Assembly: GCA_002118135.1 (NCBI GenBank) | Contig: BDIU01000025.1 | Location: forward strand, 62,001-126,000 | DNA from: Trebouxia sp. TZW2008 | Lineage: Eukaryota > Chlorophyta > Trebouxiophyceae > Trebouxiales > Trebouxiaceae | Length of the DNA stretch: 64,000 nucleotides | Reading direction: 5' to 3' | Shown here: piece by piece, positions 10,908 to 23,400 of the stretch | How positions within the stretch are numbered: position 1 is the stretch's first letter | Layout of the letters: each line of letters opens with the position of its first letter | Notes under the pieces: generated by a model | The model's database searches: none | Told to the model about the DNA's origin: nothing | The model's input: the letters and a program-made list of their open reading frames with translations, nothing else | Made by a program: the position numbers and the translations under genes

Positions 10908-12206
10908 ATGCAAAGAACGCGAAATAATTACCTTGACTTGATCCCTTTGGAGCTATGGGGCAGAATTCTGTTGAACGTGGAAGGTGGTGTCGGGGAGGGC
11001 CTGTGTCTGAGATACCTTGACCCTCGCACTTTGTTTGAGGAACAGTTTCAACTTCATCGCCTACGCGCCGTGTGCCGCCGCTTCCGTGATGCGTTCTATT
11101 CCGAGCCATTGCTGTCACGAGGGCTGATGCTATCGCCTACCTTGCCTCCCAGTAGCCTTGACAGCTTGATCACCTGGCTGAAGGCATATGGCAAATTCGT
11201 GCGGATTCTTGCAGTCGATGGCATGTCACGTGGTCTACACGCCACCTTGAAGGCACTGGATCAGGATGGAACAGACCTGCGTTCCGTGTTCCTTACCAAC
11301 AATGATGCCAATCTGTCCGTGTGCATGCTGTCTCCATTCACAACACTCACCTCCTGTGAGATCATCAACCCTGAAATTTCCGAGAAGTATCCAGCATTTG
11401 ACATCAGCTCCCTTAGCAGTCTGCCAAAGCTTGAGAAGCTGTTTTTGACGGATGGCATTTTTACATCTACACAGCTACCTTTGCAGCTAAGCATTTTGGC
11501 AATTGAAGACAGTTTGCTGACGGTGCAAGAGACATGCGCATGTGTCTCATCGCTGCACAAGCTGTGTGTCATCAATACCACTGTGTCTACGCCTTGTCCT
11601 CAACGGTTTGGTGCTTGTCCTGTTCTGGAAGAGCTACAGCTGGAGCGCTGTAATATCCGGCCCTTAGCAGATGTTGATCAAGGCTGGTGTGATTTTCAAA
11701 AAGAAAGTCTGACTATTTTCCCTAATTTGGCTGATCTATCTAAGCTAACACAACTCAAATTGGTTCATGCTAGTGACTCTCCTGCAGAGACGCCTGATTT
11801 TGATTTGAGCTGCCTTTGCTCTTGGACATCATTCGAATTCTTGCAGGTGTTCGTTGAGAGTAGTCCTGTTTGTGTATCCGCAGGCTTGACTGCTCTTCAG
11901 AGCCTGTCATATCTGCTGATAGCATCTAAAGGCGGCAATGATGAATTGGACTTGACGCTAGAGCTGGACTGGCAGCACATGAAAGCGCTTTGCCGCCTTG
12001 ACATGAGAGATTTGGTGCTGTCGTGCAATGATGACATCTTGGGGTTGAGCAGCTTGCAAAACCTGAAGCACTTGACCTTGAAAAACTGTCAGCCAGGTCA
12101 TGGCATGCCCAGCTTCAAGCACGTGGGCGCGCTGGTGTGCTGCTTGGCAGAGCACCGACCTGATATGCAAGTCATCTTTGATGGTGAGACTGTTGGCACG
12201 GAGTAG
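10908..12206 (+). CDS. F-box-like / leucine-rich-repeat protein, single exon
   Basis: A single open exon of 432 codons. The N-terminus, LDLIPLELWGRILLNV followed by LRAVCRRFRDAF, has the shape of an F-box (LP-x-E-x-W-x-x-I ... L-x-x-VC-x-x-F), which would dock an SCF ubiquitin ligase on SKP1. Leucine-rich repeat-like segments follow: LSSLPKLEKLFL, ADLSKLTQLKLVHA and LSSLQNLKHLTLKN. These would be the substrate-binding part. I chose the ATG at 10908 because the F-box begins right after it. An in-frame ATG at 10815 would add 31 residues of low similarity. There are no introns, unlike its neighbours. The substrate cannot be inferred. Confidence 0.75.
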   Translation: MQRTRNNYLDLIPLELWGRILLNVEGGVGEGLCLRYLDPRTLFEEQFQLHRLRAVCRRFRDAFYSEPLLSRGLMLSPTLPPSSLDSLITWLKAYGKFVRILAVDGMSRGLHATLKALDQDGTDLRSVFLTNNDANLSVCMLSPFTTLTSCEIINPEISEKYPAFDISSLSSLPKLEKLFLTDGIFTSTQLPLQLSILAIEDSLLTVQETCACVSSLHKLCVINTTVSTPCPQRFGACPVLEELQLERCNIRPLADVDQGWCDFQKESLTIFPNLADLSKLTQLKLVHASDSPAETPDFDLSCLCSWTSFEFLQVFVESSPVCVSAGLTALQSLSYLLIASKGGNDELDLTLELDWQHMKALCRLDMRDLVLSCNDDILGLSSLQNLKHLTLKNCQPGHGMPSFKHVGALVCCLAEHRPDMQVIFDGETVGTE

Positions 12207-13477
12207 AATACAAGACATGCCGCAAGATACACCTGCAGCTACTGCTACACCTCTCTTGCTGACCAAACATAGGACAATATTTGTAGCAACAACTTACTTG
12301 TTCTAGCACAGCTGCTAAATGGTGTCTAGACCATGTTCTGTCTCGCCAGGCTTGTTTGAGCATCACAATATGAACGTCTTATGTACGACCATTGCAAGAC
12401 AGACAGCAAAACCTTAAACTAGATGTGTTTGGAAGCCTGAAGGGGTTGAACTCAGGCCTATGAGTGGACCAAACAATATGACCTTGGGCAAACTAGAGGC
12501 TAGCATTGTGCGAACATGTCCATACCACCTGAAGCGCTTGAGATCCGAAGAGCATGAACCTGTGTGACAATATGTCTGGCTCTGGCAAACAACCACCACA
12601 CACATCTCAGACAAAAGGAAGGTATAGTTGCAGAATAACACTGCTTGAGGACACAACCAGTTGATATTTGCAAGCATATGGCACAACCTTCCTGGTGTGC
12701 AAGCAGCAGCGCATCATTTGCGCAGCAAGTGATATGAAAGAATCTCCCCTTTTGATCTGATGTAGTCACTCCTCATTTGCAATTCGTCCAAGCAGCTGGC
12801 TCTACCCCTGCTTTACATGAAATCTGATTTGATAGCAATGCTGTGGCGCTCATGTGTGTGGTATGCTCGCATTCAAAAAGGGATCACAGCGTTTGCTTGA
12901 TCCAACTTGTGTACATGGCACATCTTTACAGCCAACTTGACCTTGCCACCAAGCATTTGGAATTATTTCTGCACAATTGACGACAGCAGTGCAAGAAGCT
13001 ACTACCCAGACTGAGTCAATGATTTGTGCTGCATTACAAGCAGACACATGCATGCGCACTTGAAATGAACGCAGTAACAACGATGCACCAACCTTCAAAC
13101 ACCTTGTTTCAAAACTTTGCCAACAACAAATGGCATAATGGGGTCAGCCCAACAAAAAAGCTGCAAACACAATGAGTTCCTGATCCCATTGGTGAAATAA
13201 AGAATGCACAAGCTGCCTCATGGTCTGAAGCTTTTGAGGTTCAAAGCTGCTGGACATTTTGCATGTTGTGAACAATGATCACTGTCCTGCCTCTGTCAAT
13301 CCTGCCTGTGCATCTGAAATGTAGGCCACAGTGCTGGACGTCAGTCTTGTCACACCACCAGCAAAGCATGCCTGTTTTAGCTGACAGAGCTGTATAGAGC
13401 TTTTGATGCTTAGCCAGGAAACGCCTACACCATATTTGGTGTTCTGCCTCAAGTTTAGATGTGCACCTGTGCTACAT
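12207..13477. other. Convergent intergenic stretch, no gene recognised
   Basis: Lies between the 3' ends of the F-box gene and the bL33 gene. Frames are short, with no domain match. It probably holds both 3' UTRs. Confidence 0.5.
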
Positions 13478-13848
13478 TTACTTGATCTCCTTGTGAACAG
13501 TGTGTCTCTTCAAATGTGGGTTGTACTTTTTCAACTCCATCCTTCCTGTTGTGTTCTTACGGTTCTGCAAGCATATCAAAGCAGTAAGAGGGGAGCTGGT
13601 GCAGTGATGTGCATCGCCTGACCAGGCCGCGCGAAGAACGCAACAGACAATCACACCTTTTGTGTGACGTATCTGGAGGGAGTAGCTCCCTCTGGGCGGG
13701 CTTCTGTGCATTCTAGGGTGACTATGCATCGAACTCCTTTCTTCTTTGCCATGCAGGTCACCTGCCGTGTCGCCTGTGGGCTAGGACGAGGTGGCGAGAC
13801 TATCTTCCACGAGGGACGCGATCCCAAAAAGGAGGATGTGAGCTGCAT
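13478..13848 (-). CDS. RPL33: Plastid ribosomal protein bL33, nuclear-encoded
   Basis: A small protein of the large subunit of the plastid ribosome, near the E site. There are two exons, 13848-13657 and 13564-13478, joined in phase 0, giving 92 codons before the stop. Residues 1-32 ([14 protein letters not shown]...) look like a transit peptide. The mature part starts at [17 protein letters not shown] and ends [17 protein letters not shown], close to the cyanobacterial and plastid form. The zinc cysteines are largely gone: one Cys remains in LECTEA, and the second pair is replaced by NPHL, so this is a zinc-independent variant. The gene is plastid-encoded in many land plants. A copy here, with a transit peptide and an intron, indicates transfer to the nucleus. 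Its start lies 202 bp from that of the SKIP22-like gene. Confidence 0.92.
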
Positions 13849-14050
13849 CTTTGCCAGGTAAATAACGACACTCGCCAACTGCCTTGAACACAGCTTGTCG
13901 CCAGCGTTGCCACCTGCGATTCATTTTGTTTTTACACCCGGGATATTCGAAGTTTTCCTTGACTAGCTTCTACAGCAGTTTCATCAACCTGCCTGCACAT
14001 CAAGTCCGCCAGAGTGCCTAACCGGATAGCTCAGAAGGCTCGCGCGTGAC
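13849..14050. promoter_or_regulatory. Short bidirectional promoter region
   Basis: Only 202 bp separate the divergent start codons of bL33 and the SKIP22-like gene, so both promoters and 5' UTRs must overlap here. Confidence 0.55.
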
Positions 14051-17000
14051 ATGCGCCTGAAAGTTAGAACCCTCGGCGGCGATGTCGAGCGTATCAGCGT
14101 TCCAGATGGCGTCACTTTGAGGGAGCTGAGACAGCAGATCACTGACCAACTCCCACGATTTGCCGTAGATGAGCTCAAGCTGTCTCTGAACAAACAGGTG
14201 CAGGCTGCTGAAAGGTTTGTTTTGCCCAGAGCATGTGAGTCATGGCATTGTATCAACAGTTTTGTGTGCGGCAGACCGAGATCGAAGGTTCAGACCAGGA
14301 TACCGTGCGCGCAGCAGGCATATGCAGTGGAGACACCCTGTGGCTTCTGTCTGCTGCTCTCGAGAATAATGGCTCGGTGTTGCCAACAGCAGCCCAGATG
14401 ACCCGTGTGCCAGCCCTACAGACTCCTCAACTTAGTGGCCCTATTGCAAAGGCTTCTGCAGTAGGCCAGCAAAGGGATGCTCAGCCCGCAGTCATGCAAC
14501 GCCAAGCGCTGGCAGAGCAGCAGGCTGATGATGTTTTGCAGCAGCTCCCAGAGGTAGTGTGCGCTTGTTGTCAGAGTCACTGTTGCTCTGAACCATAAAG
14601 CCAGCTGCGGCTTGCGACTTGTTAATCAACTCTCTGCTAAACCAGATAACCATGGCTGCTAAAGCGCCCTGACATGATTGACGTGTTGCCGTTGCCCTCA
14701 CAAGTGATGCAGCTGTTGCAGACAGTTGAGCCATCTTAGCCAGGCCTGCTCAGCTGCATTGTCCACAACATCATATGAAGTTTTGCCTCTGCCAGTGTCA
14801 GATTGATCAAGTGCATGAGTGTTTAGATGATTGATTGATTGATTGATCGATTTTGATTGCATGACTTTCATCTGCAGGCCGAGTTGTCAAGCCAAGCCTC
14901 CACGTCAGGCAGACCAGATTACTTGCAGAGGGTGCTTGACAGCTGCACTGGTTCCCTGCGAGACTTGCACCAATTGATGCTTCTGACTATGCACTCAGTC
15001 CTGCTGGAAACAGGCATGCAGCTTGCACTTCAGGTCAGTTGTAGCAATGCTTTCTCCAGCGCAGCTGCACCCACAACTGAACGAGTTGTGCGTTCAGCAT
15101 CATGTGCCTTGACATATGCTGAAAGCCAAAGACACAAGCTGAAAGTTGAAGTCTGTCTCCACGACATGACTCACATTTTTGCACAATAGCCTGGACTGAT
15201 TATGCATACGCTTCTGATTTGCTGGTAGTCAATGGTGGAAGTGCTTGCTCACTATCTGTATCTGCTGTACAGGATGAAAGATACAAACTACCTGCAGCCG
15301 CGTTGTCCAGATGCAGCACTTCTGTTTGTCAGTTGCAGTACAAGCTGCCAGAGCAACAGCATCAGTCTGTATTTGAGGTCAAATACATCTGTTTGGGGCC
15401 AGCGCTTGCCTGCATAGCAGCAACATGCAGCGGCAGCAGACTAATCACATTAAACATACACCTGCAGCAACACTTCCAGCAACGTGACTACAAAGGTGTG
15501 AAGCCCCGCATCATCATGATATGCATGCAAGTGGTGAATGAATGGCTCATTGACCAGATTTAGCAATGCAGGTAAACTGCAAGGGAGACAAAGATAACAT
15601 GTTGTCAGGAATTTTTGCACATCAGGAATTAAGTCACAACTCACTTGCAAACGCAGCTGCTGCACCTAATCTCTGTCAATGTTGAGTGCATGCCCGCAGC
15701 AAACATTGCTTACAATGTGGTGTTCGGTGGCCGACCCAGGACACAAGATTAAAATTCAATCTGTCCCTGCACTTGCAGGCATAACATTCACTGAAGCCAT
15801 TTCCCTGTACAATAATGTGCAACAGCTATGGACAGAACTGAAGGACGGGCTGGCTCTCAAGCTGCTTGCCAGTCTGCAGCAAGCTGCTGGCCTAAGCCCA
15901 CAATTTGGCTTGCTGGCGCTGCCATCAGAGCTTAAGCTGAAAATCCTTTCCCACCTGCAGGTAACAACAGCAGTATTCACAGTACTGCAATAAAATAGGT
16001 GTTCTAGCAAAGGTGTAACAGCAGTACTCACACTTGTACAGTAAATAAGATGTTGCAGCAAAGGTATAACAGCATTAGCCACAGTTGTAAATTAGGTTAG
16101 ATGTTCTAGCAAAGCTGTAAGGTGCATATGGTGCCTACAGGTGAGCATCTCTTGATTGAGCTGCTTGCATACACCTTGATGTCAATTTTGCCTCCTGAGT
16201 ACTGACACAAGCCTCCTGAGTACTGACACAACCTTAGCATTATTGATACCTGCATGTTCATCACGATTGTGTTGTGTCAGCAAGATTTTGAGCACTGAAG
16301 TTGCAAAGGCCACATGAGATGCTGCAAGATTGGCCTTTCTGAGTGACTCTTTCAGCTGCTCAGTACAATGTCATGACGCTGATCTCTACATGCTTCGTTT
16401 TGTGAAAGGCGCCCAGGATGTAGTGTGTGTATCTTGTGTCAACGAAGCTCCATGTAGTTGCAGGCAAAGCAGCTTTGTGCTTTGCAATGCTGTTGCTCAG
16501 AGCTGAAGCACACAGCAGGCAGCAACTCCTTGTGGCAGGACTTATTTCAACAAGAGTTTGGCTCTCTCAGAGTTTCTCCAAGAATTGCGAGCTGGCAGCA
16601 GCTGTTTGCCGGGAAGAAGAGGTAGTAGTTGCCTCCTGCTGTTATAGTCTACCATACACATCTAAGCTACTGTACACAGCAGCTGTCAAGTTTATTACAA
16701 GTTGTGAACATCTCAGGTTCTGTACACAGCCGCTGTCAAGTGTGCCACAAGCTGTGATTGCAAGTAGCATGAAAACCACTGGTTGAACAGCTTGCAGCTT
16801 TGGCCATACAGTCATCATTTGCACTGTCTTCTCTCGCTGTGTCGAGCTTGCTCTGCTTTGTCTTTTGGCACCAGCCAATGTTGCCAGAGGCATGTTTGCG
16901 GATGTGTCAGTAATCATGCCAGCGCGATGATCACAAAATTGCAATTTACATGCCAATATCATGATGTGAACAATGTAAACATCATGGCAATTCCATCAGT

Positions 17001-17295
17001 TCAAATCTGGAATAGTGTGACAATGCAATCCACATGACAATGCAATTGTCATGCCTGTGCAAGCATTCTGACAATACAATGCTTTGGACAGAACACAGTG
17101 TCTTTGCACTGCAGTGAAGAAAGACGCCGAGGGTATGAGCCTAGAATTGTCAGAAGGCATAGGATGCCAGGTCCCTTCCCTAGGCATGGCATTTTTGCTC
17201 CACCAGGGCCCCAGGGCATCATCAACGGTAGGGTGCTGCAATACTGTCCTGATGTAAGAAGAACTGCAAAATTGCTCATATCAGACTGTTTTTAG
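14051..17295 (+). CDS. SKIP22/FBXO7-like F-box protein
   Basis: A predicted SCF adaptor with an N-terminal ubiquitin-like domain. Exons 14051-14197, 14260-14553, 14878-15033, 15273-15495, 15779-15960 and 16571-16621 join in phase. The N-terminus, MRLKVRTLGGDVERISVPDG then LRELRQQI, is a ubiquitin-like fold. The FBXO7/PI31 central domain gives YLQRVLDSCTGSL, LMLLTMHSVLLETG and QLQYKLP. Next come LWTELKDGLALKLLASLQ and the F-box FGLLALPSELKLKILSHLQ, completed by ELAAAVCRE. A final exon from about 17115 encodes an Arg/Pro/Gly-rich tail (PGPFPRHGIFAPPGPQG) like the C-terminus of FBXO7/PI31 proteins, but its phase needs one more small exon between 16622 and 17114 that I could not place. The stop at 17295 is therefore tentative. 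The family resemblance is to Arabidopsis SKIP22. Confidence 0.82.
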
Positions 17296-19041
17296 TCTGC
17301 AGTGGTACCGCCGAGTACAGTCTTTGACGCACAACTGCTTTGTGCTCAGGCAACCATGTATCAGAAGTATACTCCACCAGCTTAGTAGTCATCTGTGATC
17401 AAATTGAGCCAGTGTCACACATGCAGACTACAAGTAGAGCAACTTGAGGGCCTGCAATGATTGGCATGATTACTGTTTCATGTGTTGTTTCTGTTGAGCT
17501 TCCAGCATGGCAGTTATGACTTTGTGCTGTCGGCATGGGTACTGCAGTTGAGTTTGGGACAGCTGCTTGCACACAGCAATCCCTTATAAAAACAGTGTAT
17601 AAGAAGCTTGTCAGAGCAAAGACCAGGGCTTTGCTAGCTGGAGAGTATCCTGTAGCTCTTACTGGCCATGTGCCTGCAGAGCTGCTTGTATGCATCTTGC
17701 TGGCAAGCTTGCAATGGATAGCAATCTCCTTCTGTCTACAATGTGTTTTCAGCATGCAAATTCCTCCTTTGTCTTGCCCAAAAATGTGATAGCATGCATA
17801 GTCATTGGCAACAGCTGCTTGAGCTGATGCAGGAGGGGACTATGACCGGCTTCCACAACCCTTTTTGGGCGGCACCCCTGGGATGTTTGGGGGCGCGCTG
17901 GGGGGATCTGGATTTGGTGAAGGTCCTCCTTCTCTGTTCCTTGGTGGCAGTCGCACATCAGGCAGAGCTGCACGAGCAGCTGGCAACTTCCGCTTGTCAT
18001 AAGCTGACCGTTTGGACAAAGTCCAGAGTCCATGTGTTTGTGTGTGTGTAAAGCCTGTTGTTGTGAAGAGGGTCAGTGTGCATACTGTACCATACACATA
18101 GGGAGCAGATCTGATGACTGCAGCCAGGCGGGCTGTGCAAATTCAATTAGCAGCTGACTGGTCTAGCAAAGTACTCGCCAGAAGTTCCTTCCTTTTGATA
18201 GCTGTGGAATGTGGCACCCATAGCTTCCCTCTCTCCTTTGCTTAAGTTGCTCTTGTTTTCATGCAACCAATGCTGCTTGCTCTATCATAGCGTCTACAGG
18301 CTGCAGCTGCATCCTGAAGGTCGGAACAGACACGAGAGGGAGTAGCTCTCTCAGAGTTTTGCCTTTTGTAACACAATGGTGCATGCTAAATAAGATCTGC
18401 TGCTCACACACAGGCTCAAATGCAACAAGCATGGTCTGGCAAATTGCTGCTTTGACCCTGTATAAATACTCTCTTATATAACACACAGCTGTGAAAAGCT
18501 GCTGATAGCTATTCTGAAAAATCGACTGACGCCAGCTGCGACGAATCAAAGTACATAGTACATAGCCACAGGTGCATAGCATACATCTGGCTACAATAAC
18601 ATCAAGTAAATCCTGGTAAAGACTCTTTGCTGAATTCGGAATTCAGTCAGAACCAACACCTTAGATCAAGCATTAAATGGCTACTTCATCATCAAACGGC
18701 CAAACTATGCAGCCAATAAAACATTATTGAAGCATCAATGCTGCAATTATATGAGGTAGGCCATCAGGCCGATGTGTAATAAACACGTCGCATGCATGAC
18801 AGGGCTTGCTTCAGCACAGCACCCAGGCAACACTAGCTAATCCAATGAGCATCATGCTATGGTCATGTTACTGTCGCCTTTTGGCCTTGCAGATATTTGC
18901 CTGAGCCTGCAATCTCCAAGCAGCAGAGGTCTGCTGCATCACATTTTGGTCCAGGCACGCTGCCACAAATTCCTGTCTTCAACAATTGAAGTACAATATA
19001 CGCAGCGCTGTCAAGAACATTTTGTGATATGGCAACCCTCG
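17296..19041. other. Convergent intergenic stretch, no gene recognised
   Basis: About 1.7 kb between the end of the SKIP22-like gene and the 3' end of the DCC-family gene. Open frames are short and match no family I know. Some of it may be UTR or an undetected last exon. Confidence 0.45.
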
Positions 19042-19989
19042 CTAGGTGTCAATGAATCTCTCTCGGAAAGTTGGATCACACATGCGACAAGATTCTGTCT
19101 TGCCAAACACCTGATACCTGGTTGTTGCCACCTGCAACGGGGAACTGATTAAGACGTGTGCAGAAGCTGTCCTTGTGTAGTGTCAAGATAGCAACACACT
19201 ACTCCATACAATATGCAAGAAAACAATTGGCATGACAGTAAATGCAAAGCAAGGACCCACCAGGTCGTATGCTGCATCCCTCAGAAAAGAAGGAATTGGC
19301 AGGCCGAGGCTTCCCAGAACGTAGAAGGGTGTATTGAGCCTGCGCCCAATACGGAGTACAGCCTCCGATTTGGCGTATGCATGTCCAGGCTCGACAAGTA
19401 CTACTGAAGACAGGTCGCCTGGCTCTCGCCCAGCTTGTTTCAGTAGCTCACTCCCAGCTTTGCTTTGCAGCGCAGCCAAGCGATACTGCCCTTTCTTATC
19501 CCAGTCAAGCAGGAAATTTACTGCTCCATTGCACCTGCATCAGTTTGAAACCATATGGAAACCTAAGACAAGATAGGTATTGCTGCTTTAGGTGAGCTGC
19601 ATGCATATGCGACTCTTACAGGTTGCAAACGCCATCAAACAGGATCACCGGCCGGTCGTCAGTTTTAAAGTAATCCGCGCTTGGGGAGGCAGGTGCTTTC
19701 TTCACTGCTGCCACTGGCTCAGGTCCACGACGACACCCAGACCTGCGAGCCTACTTCATTTTTCATACGATAGCCAGCAAGAACGCTCAGGACCTGCGGT
19801 AAGATGTTAAGGCCCTCACCTCGAATGTGAATGTGCAAAGGCAGAGCGGTCGGTTGCCAAACGTGCCTGACAGCGGGGTGGTGCTTGAACGATCCCGCTA
19901 TTTTGAGCTCTGAAAGCGTTTTCATTGCGGTGGAAAGCGGGTCTGAGCAAAGCTTGCCGATTGCTCAGCAGAGTTGTTGATGACGTCAT
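19042..19989 (-). CDS. DCC-family (DUF393) thiol-disulfide oxidoreductase-like protein, organelle-targeted
   Basis: Exons 19989-19820, 19742-19620, 19534-19261 and 19131-19042 join in phase to 218 codons plus stop. The N-terminal part (MTSSTTLLSNRQALLRPAFH...) resembles a transit peptide. The DCC signature is RPVILFDGVCNLCNGAVNF, with the CxxC split by the second intron. It is followed by YRLAALQSKAGSELL, SSVVLVE, KSEAVLRIGRRL and the C-terminal RYQVFGKTESCRMCDPTFRERF. Order and length are typical of this bacterial- and plant-type family, whose substrate is unknown. The ATG at 19989 is the first in frame, with a TGA just upstream at 20038-20040. Confidence 0.9.
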
Positions 19990-20451
19990 GACAGCAGGCG
20001 CTGAAAGCCTGACACCTGCCAGGTCTTGGATGATCACTCAGGAGGAGACAGAGCATGGAAGCTGTAAAAGCAGCTTGAAGTTCCTCTTCTTCCGTCCGCG
20101 ACATTGCTGAAGCGCTTCTCGCGACAACGAGCGTTCGGAATTGACGTAGCGCACAGCAGGCGCAAAGCTCGACTCGACGTGACTGAGCTCAGCGTTGTAA
20201 TCCAGCAAGCGTCCGTCACGAGAAAGCAGATGTACACAAGCGACGCCCGGACTTTTTGATCAGTACTTCTGCGGCAAGATGGCTCGGGCCCTGCGCTCGA
20301 TGGACAGAGCGGCGTCAGCTTCCGGAGATTGAAGCTGTGGTCACGCTTGACTTTCATACCGAATTTGGTCGGTGCGAGGCGTCAGGCAAGGGGTCCTCCA
20401 GCTGTCTCGGCTGGCCGGCGTGCAGGGCATATCCGCGGGTGTTGTCATTCC
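19990..20451. promoter_or_regulatory. Divergent spacer between the DCC and HERC genes
   Basis: 462 bp separate the two divergent start codons. No clear core promoter motif was seen. Confidence 0.4.
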
Positions 20452-23400
20452 ATGCTGCCAGATAGACCTGTGTTGCACCATGGTACACACATCTTCTGCT
20501 GGGGAAGAGGCGATCTAGGTCAGCTCGGCAGTGGACAGGACCAGAGCGCATCACAGCCAGCGCTACTGCAAGCTATGGAAGCCAAGGATGTCTCGCATGT
20601 TGCCGCAAGTATCTACAACACAGCATTCATCACAGGTACTGCTTCATGCAGCTTGTTGCTCATCACTTGCATCTGTAAGCAGGCACAGCGTCAGAGACTG
20701 CCATGCAGCTTCATGTTGTAAGGTGTTCATTTGCTAAGACTGTCCTTCAGCAGTATCATTTGATGTGCATGCATGTAGGCTCAACATGAGCCATCCAATC
20801 ATCCAAACAACAACATCACATTGTGTCTCACACGTGACAGCCAACAGCATCAAGCTCACCCGTAGTGCAGAGCCTGACACCCATGCTCGTCTCACAGCAC
20901 TGTGCATGCGGCTTGCAGCGGATGCCGAATTGTGGACAACAGGCAGCAACGACAGCTGTCAGTTAGGTCATAAGGGCCATGACAACCAGCTGTCTCCTAG
21001 CAGAGTGGAAGCGCTTGATGCTCATGGGGTGTGCCAAGTGGCATGTGGGCATCAGCATATGCTGGCAGTTGCTGATGCAGGCGCCTTGTGTGCCTGGGGC
21101 GCTGCAGACTCTGGCCAACTAGGTCAGAAGCCCTGTTTGCTTTGTAACCCATTTCTGTTTGTCACCGCCTGTAAGATGCCTTGCGTTTCACTTGGTGCAT
21201 GCAATCAATACATTATGAATTTTGATATCCATCATAACAATAGTAGATCACACTTGCTAATATGGCTTCCAGATGTTTGGAGCACAGATTCTGTCTCGCC
21301 AGGCGAGCAGTAAGGACGTGTGATGTTCAAATGTTGATGATCAGGCAAGAGAATGTCACTCCATATCTTCCTGTGACATCCACAAAATGCATGCCATGCT
21401 AAGCTTGTGATAAAGACTCGTGTTTACTTCTCAATTTTGAAATAGCGCAGCAGTCATTGTGTGCTGCGCATACTCACAATCTTTGCCAACTTTGAAATGC
21501 TAATTCCAATCCACAAAGCGTCGGCAAGTCCACAGTCTGCCACAGTCTTGTGTCCAGGTCTCACTCAACAATCTATTGGCAACACTTTGCCTACCCAACA
21601 GTCAAGATTGTATGGGGCCTCTACTGCATTGAGACAGCTCTTATCATGGTGCAGTATGAATCACTGCAGGTCTTGGGGAGCAGGTTGGGGTTGAGCAGCC
21701 TCATCCAAAGTTCATCAAGGGCACTCAGGAGCACCATTTTGTGAGGGTGGCAGCAGGCGCTGGACACTCTCTAGCACTCACAAGCTCAGGCCAGATTTGG
21801 AGCTTTGGCCAAGGCGGATTTGGCATTTTAGGTACACCACGCACTATTTGATTGCATCTTTAGAGCTGGCTGACAATTTCAGGCAGTGTGCATCTTTTGC
21901 ATGAGAACTGCACTGGCTGAGTAGGCCTACCTGCTGATGCAAAGAGTTTGCGTGAAGTTCGATGCAGGAGGCAAGTGGCTAACTGCACTGCATCATTGTT
22001 CTGCTGGCTCACACAGTAGCTCCAGAGCTGTTACTGCACATCAACCTGTTCCTAACTCTCAGCGGCACTGATGCTCAAAGGCCAAGAAGTGAATGTCATT
22101 GTGCATATGAGGCAGTGTTTCGCCAGTGACAGTGTACGGATGACACAGAGGCATCAGCAACCAGACAAAAGCAGACTCGGCACATGTCAAGCAATTTTGT
22201 CGATGTCACAGGGCAGGGCGACAGCTTTGTTGCCAATGTGCCTTGGCCGCTGCCCAGCCTAGCAGCTCTTGGCATAGTACAAGTGGCCTGTGGGGAGTGA
22301 TAGTGCTGTTCTGACAGTGCATGGCCAGACCCTTACAAGGAATTACAGCAAGGCAAACTTTTCATGCTACAGGGCAAGGCGACAGCTTTGTTGCCAATGT
22401 GCCTCGGCCGCTGCCCAGCCTAGCAGCTCTTGGCATAGTACAAGTGGCCTGTGGGGAGAGTGATAGTGCTGTTCTGACAGTGCATGGCCAGACCCTTACA
22501 AGAAATCACAGCAAGGCAAACTTTTCATGCTACAGGGCAAGGCGACAGCTTTGTTGCCAATGTGCCTCGGCCGCTGCCCAGCCTAGCAGCTCTTGGCATA
22601 GTACAAGTGGCCTGTGGGGAGAGTCATAATGCTGTTCTGACAGTGCATGGCCAGACCCTTGCAAGGGGTTACGGCAAGGCAAACTTTGTTCATGTTACAG
22701 GGCAAGGCGACAGCTTTGTTGCCAATGTGCCTCGGCCGCTGCCCAGCTTAGCAGCTCTTGGCATAGTGCAAGTGGCCTGTGGGGAGAGTCATAATGCTGT
22801 TCTGACTGTACATGGCCAGATCCTGACCTGGGGCAGGGGCAAGTATGGCGCTTTGGGGCTGGGTGACCTGAACAGCTGCAGTTGGCCTCAGCTTGTGCTT
22901 GGCTTGCCAGAACCAGCTTCTCAGGTTGGCTGTGGCAAACGCCTTTTGCGAATGGCTTAGCAAAACAACAAGCAGTCTATTTCTCTCAGTAGATTGGCGT
23001 AATTTTGTGAGTGACCCTTGACATGGCATTGCCTTGCTGGGACATTGCCAGGAAGTTCCTTTTGCTGATTGACATATCTGCATGACAAGCACTCTCGCGC
23101 TCAGCTTGCCAGAACCAGATACTCCTTGCTGCTGGGCTACAGTGATGATTCCTCGTAATGACTGTATGCTAAGAAACTAGTCCTCAAATGAGAGTGTCCT
23201 TATTTAAAAGTGTCATTGCAGTGACTGTCCCCATTTGCATTGTCTTGTTAAGAGCATCTCTTGGTATCAAGAAATCACTGTACCCAAACCGATGCCTCGA
23301 CGTGAGCATCTCCTGATATCAAGAAATCACTGCACCCAAAACGATGCCTTGACATGCCTTGAAACAACATCAGATTACCATGACACTGTCTTGCCATGAC

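Noticed and set aside
14017..14052. Possible tRNA fragment (GCTCAGAAGG resembling a D-arm)
   Set aside because: No matching acceptor stem, anticodon arm or T-arm nearby.
17840..18097. Proline-rich minus-strand frame
   Set aside because: Short, no domain, no splice-compatible neighbours.
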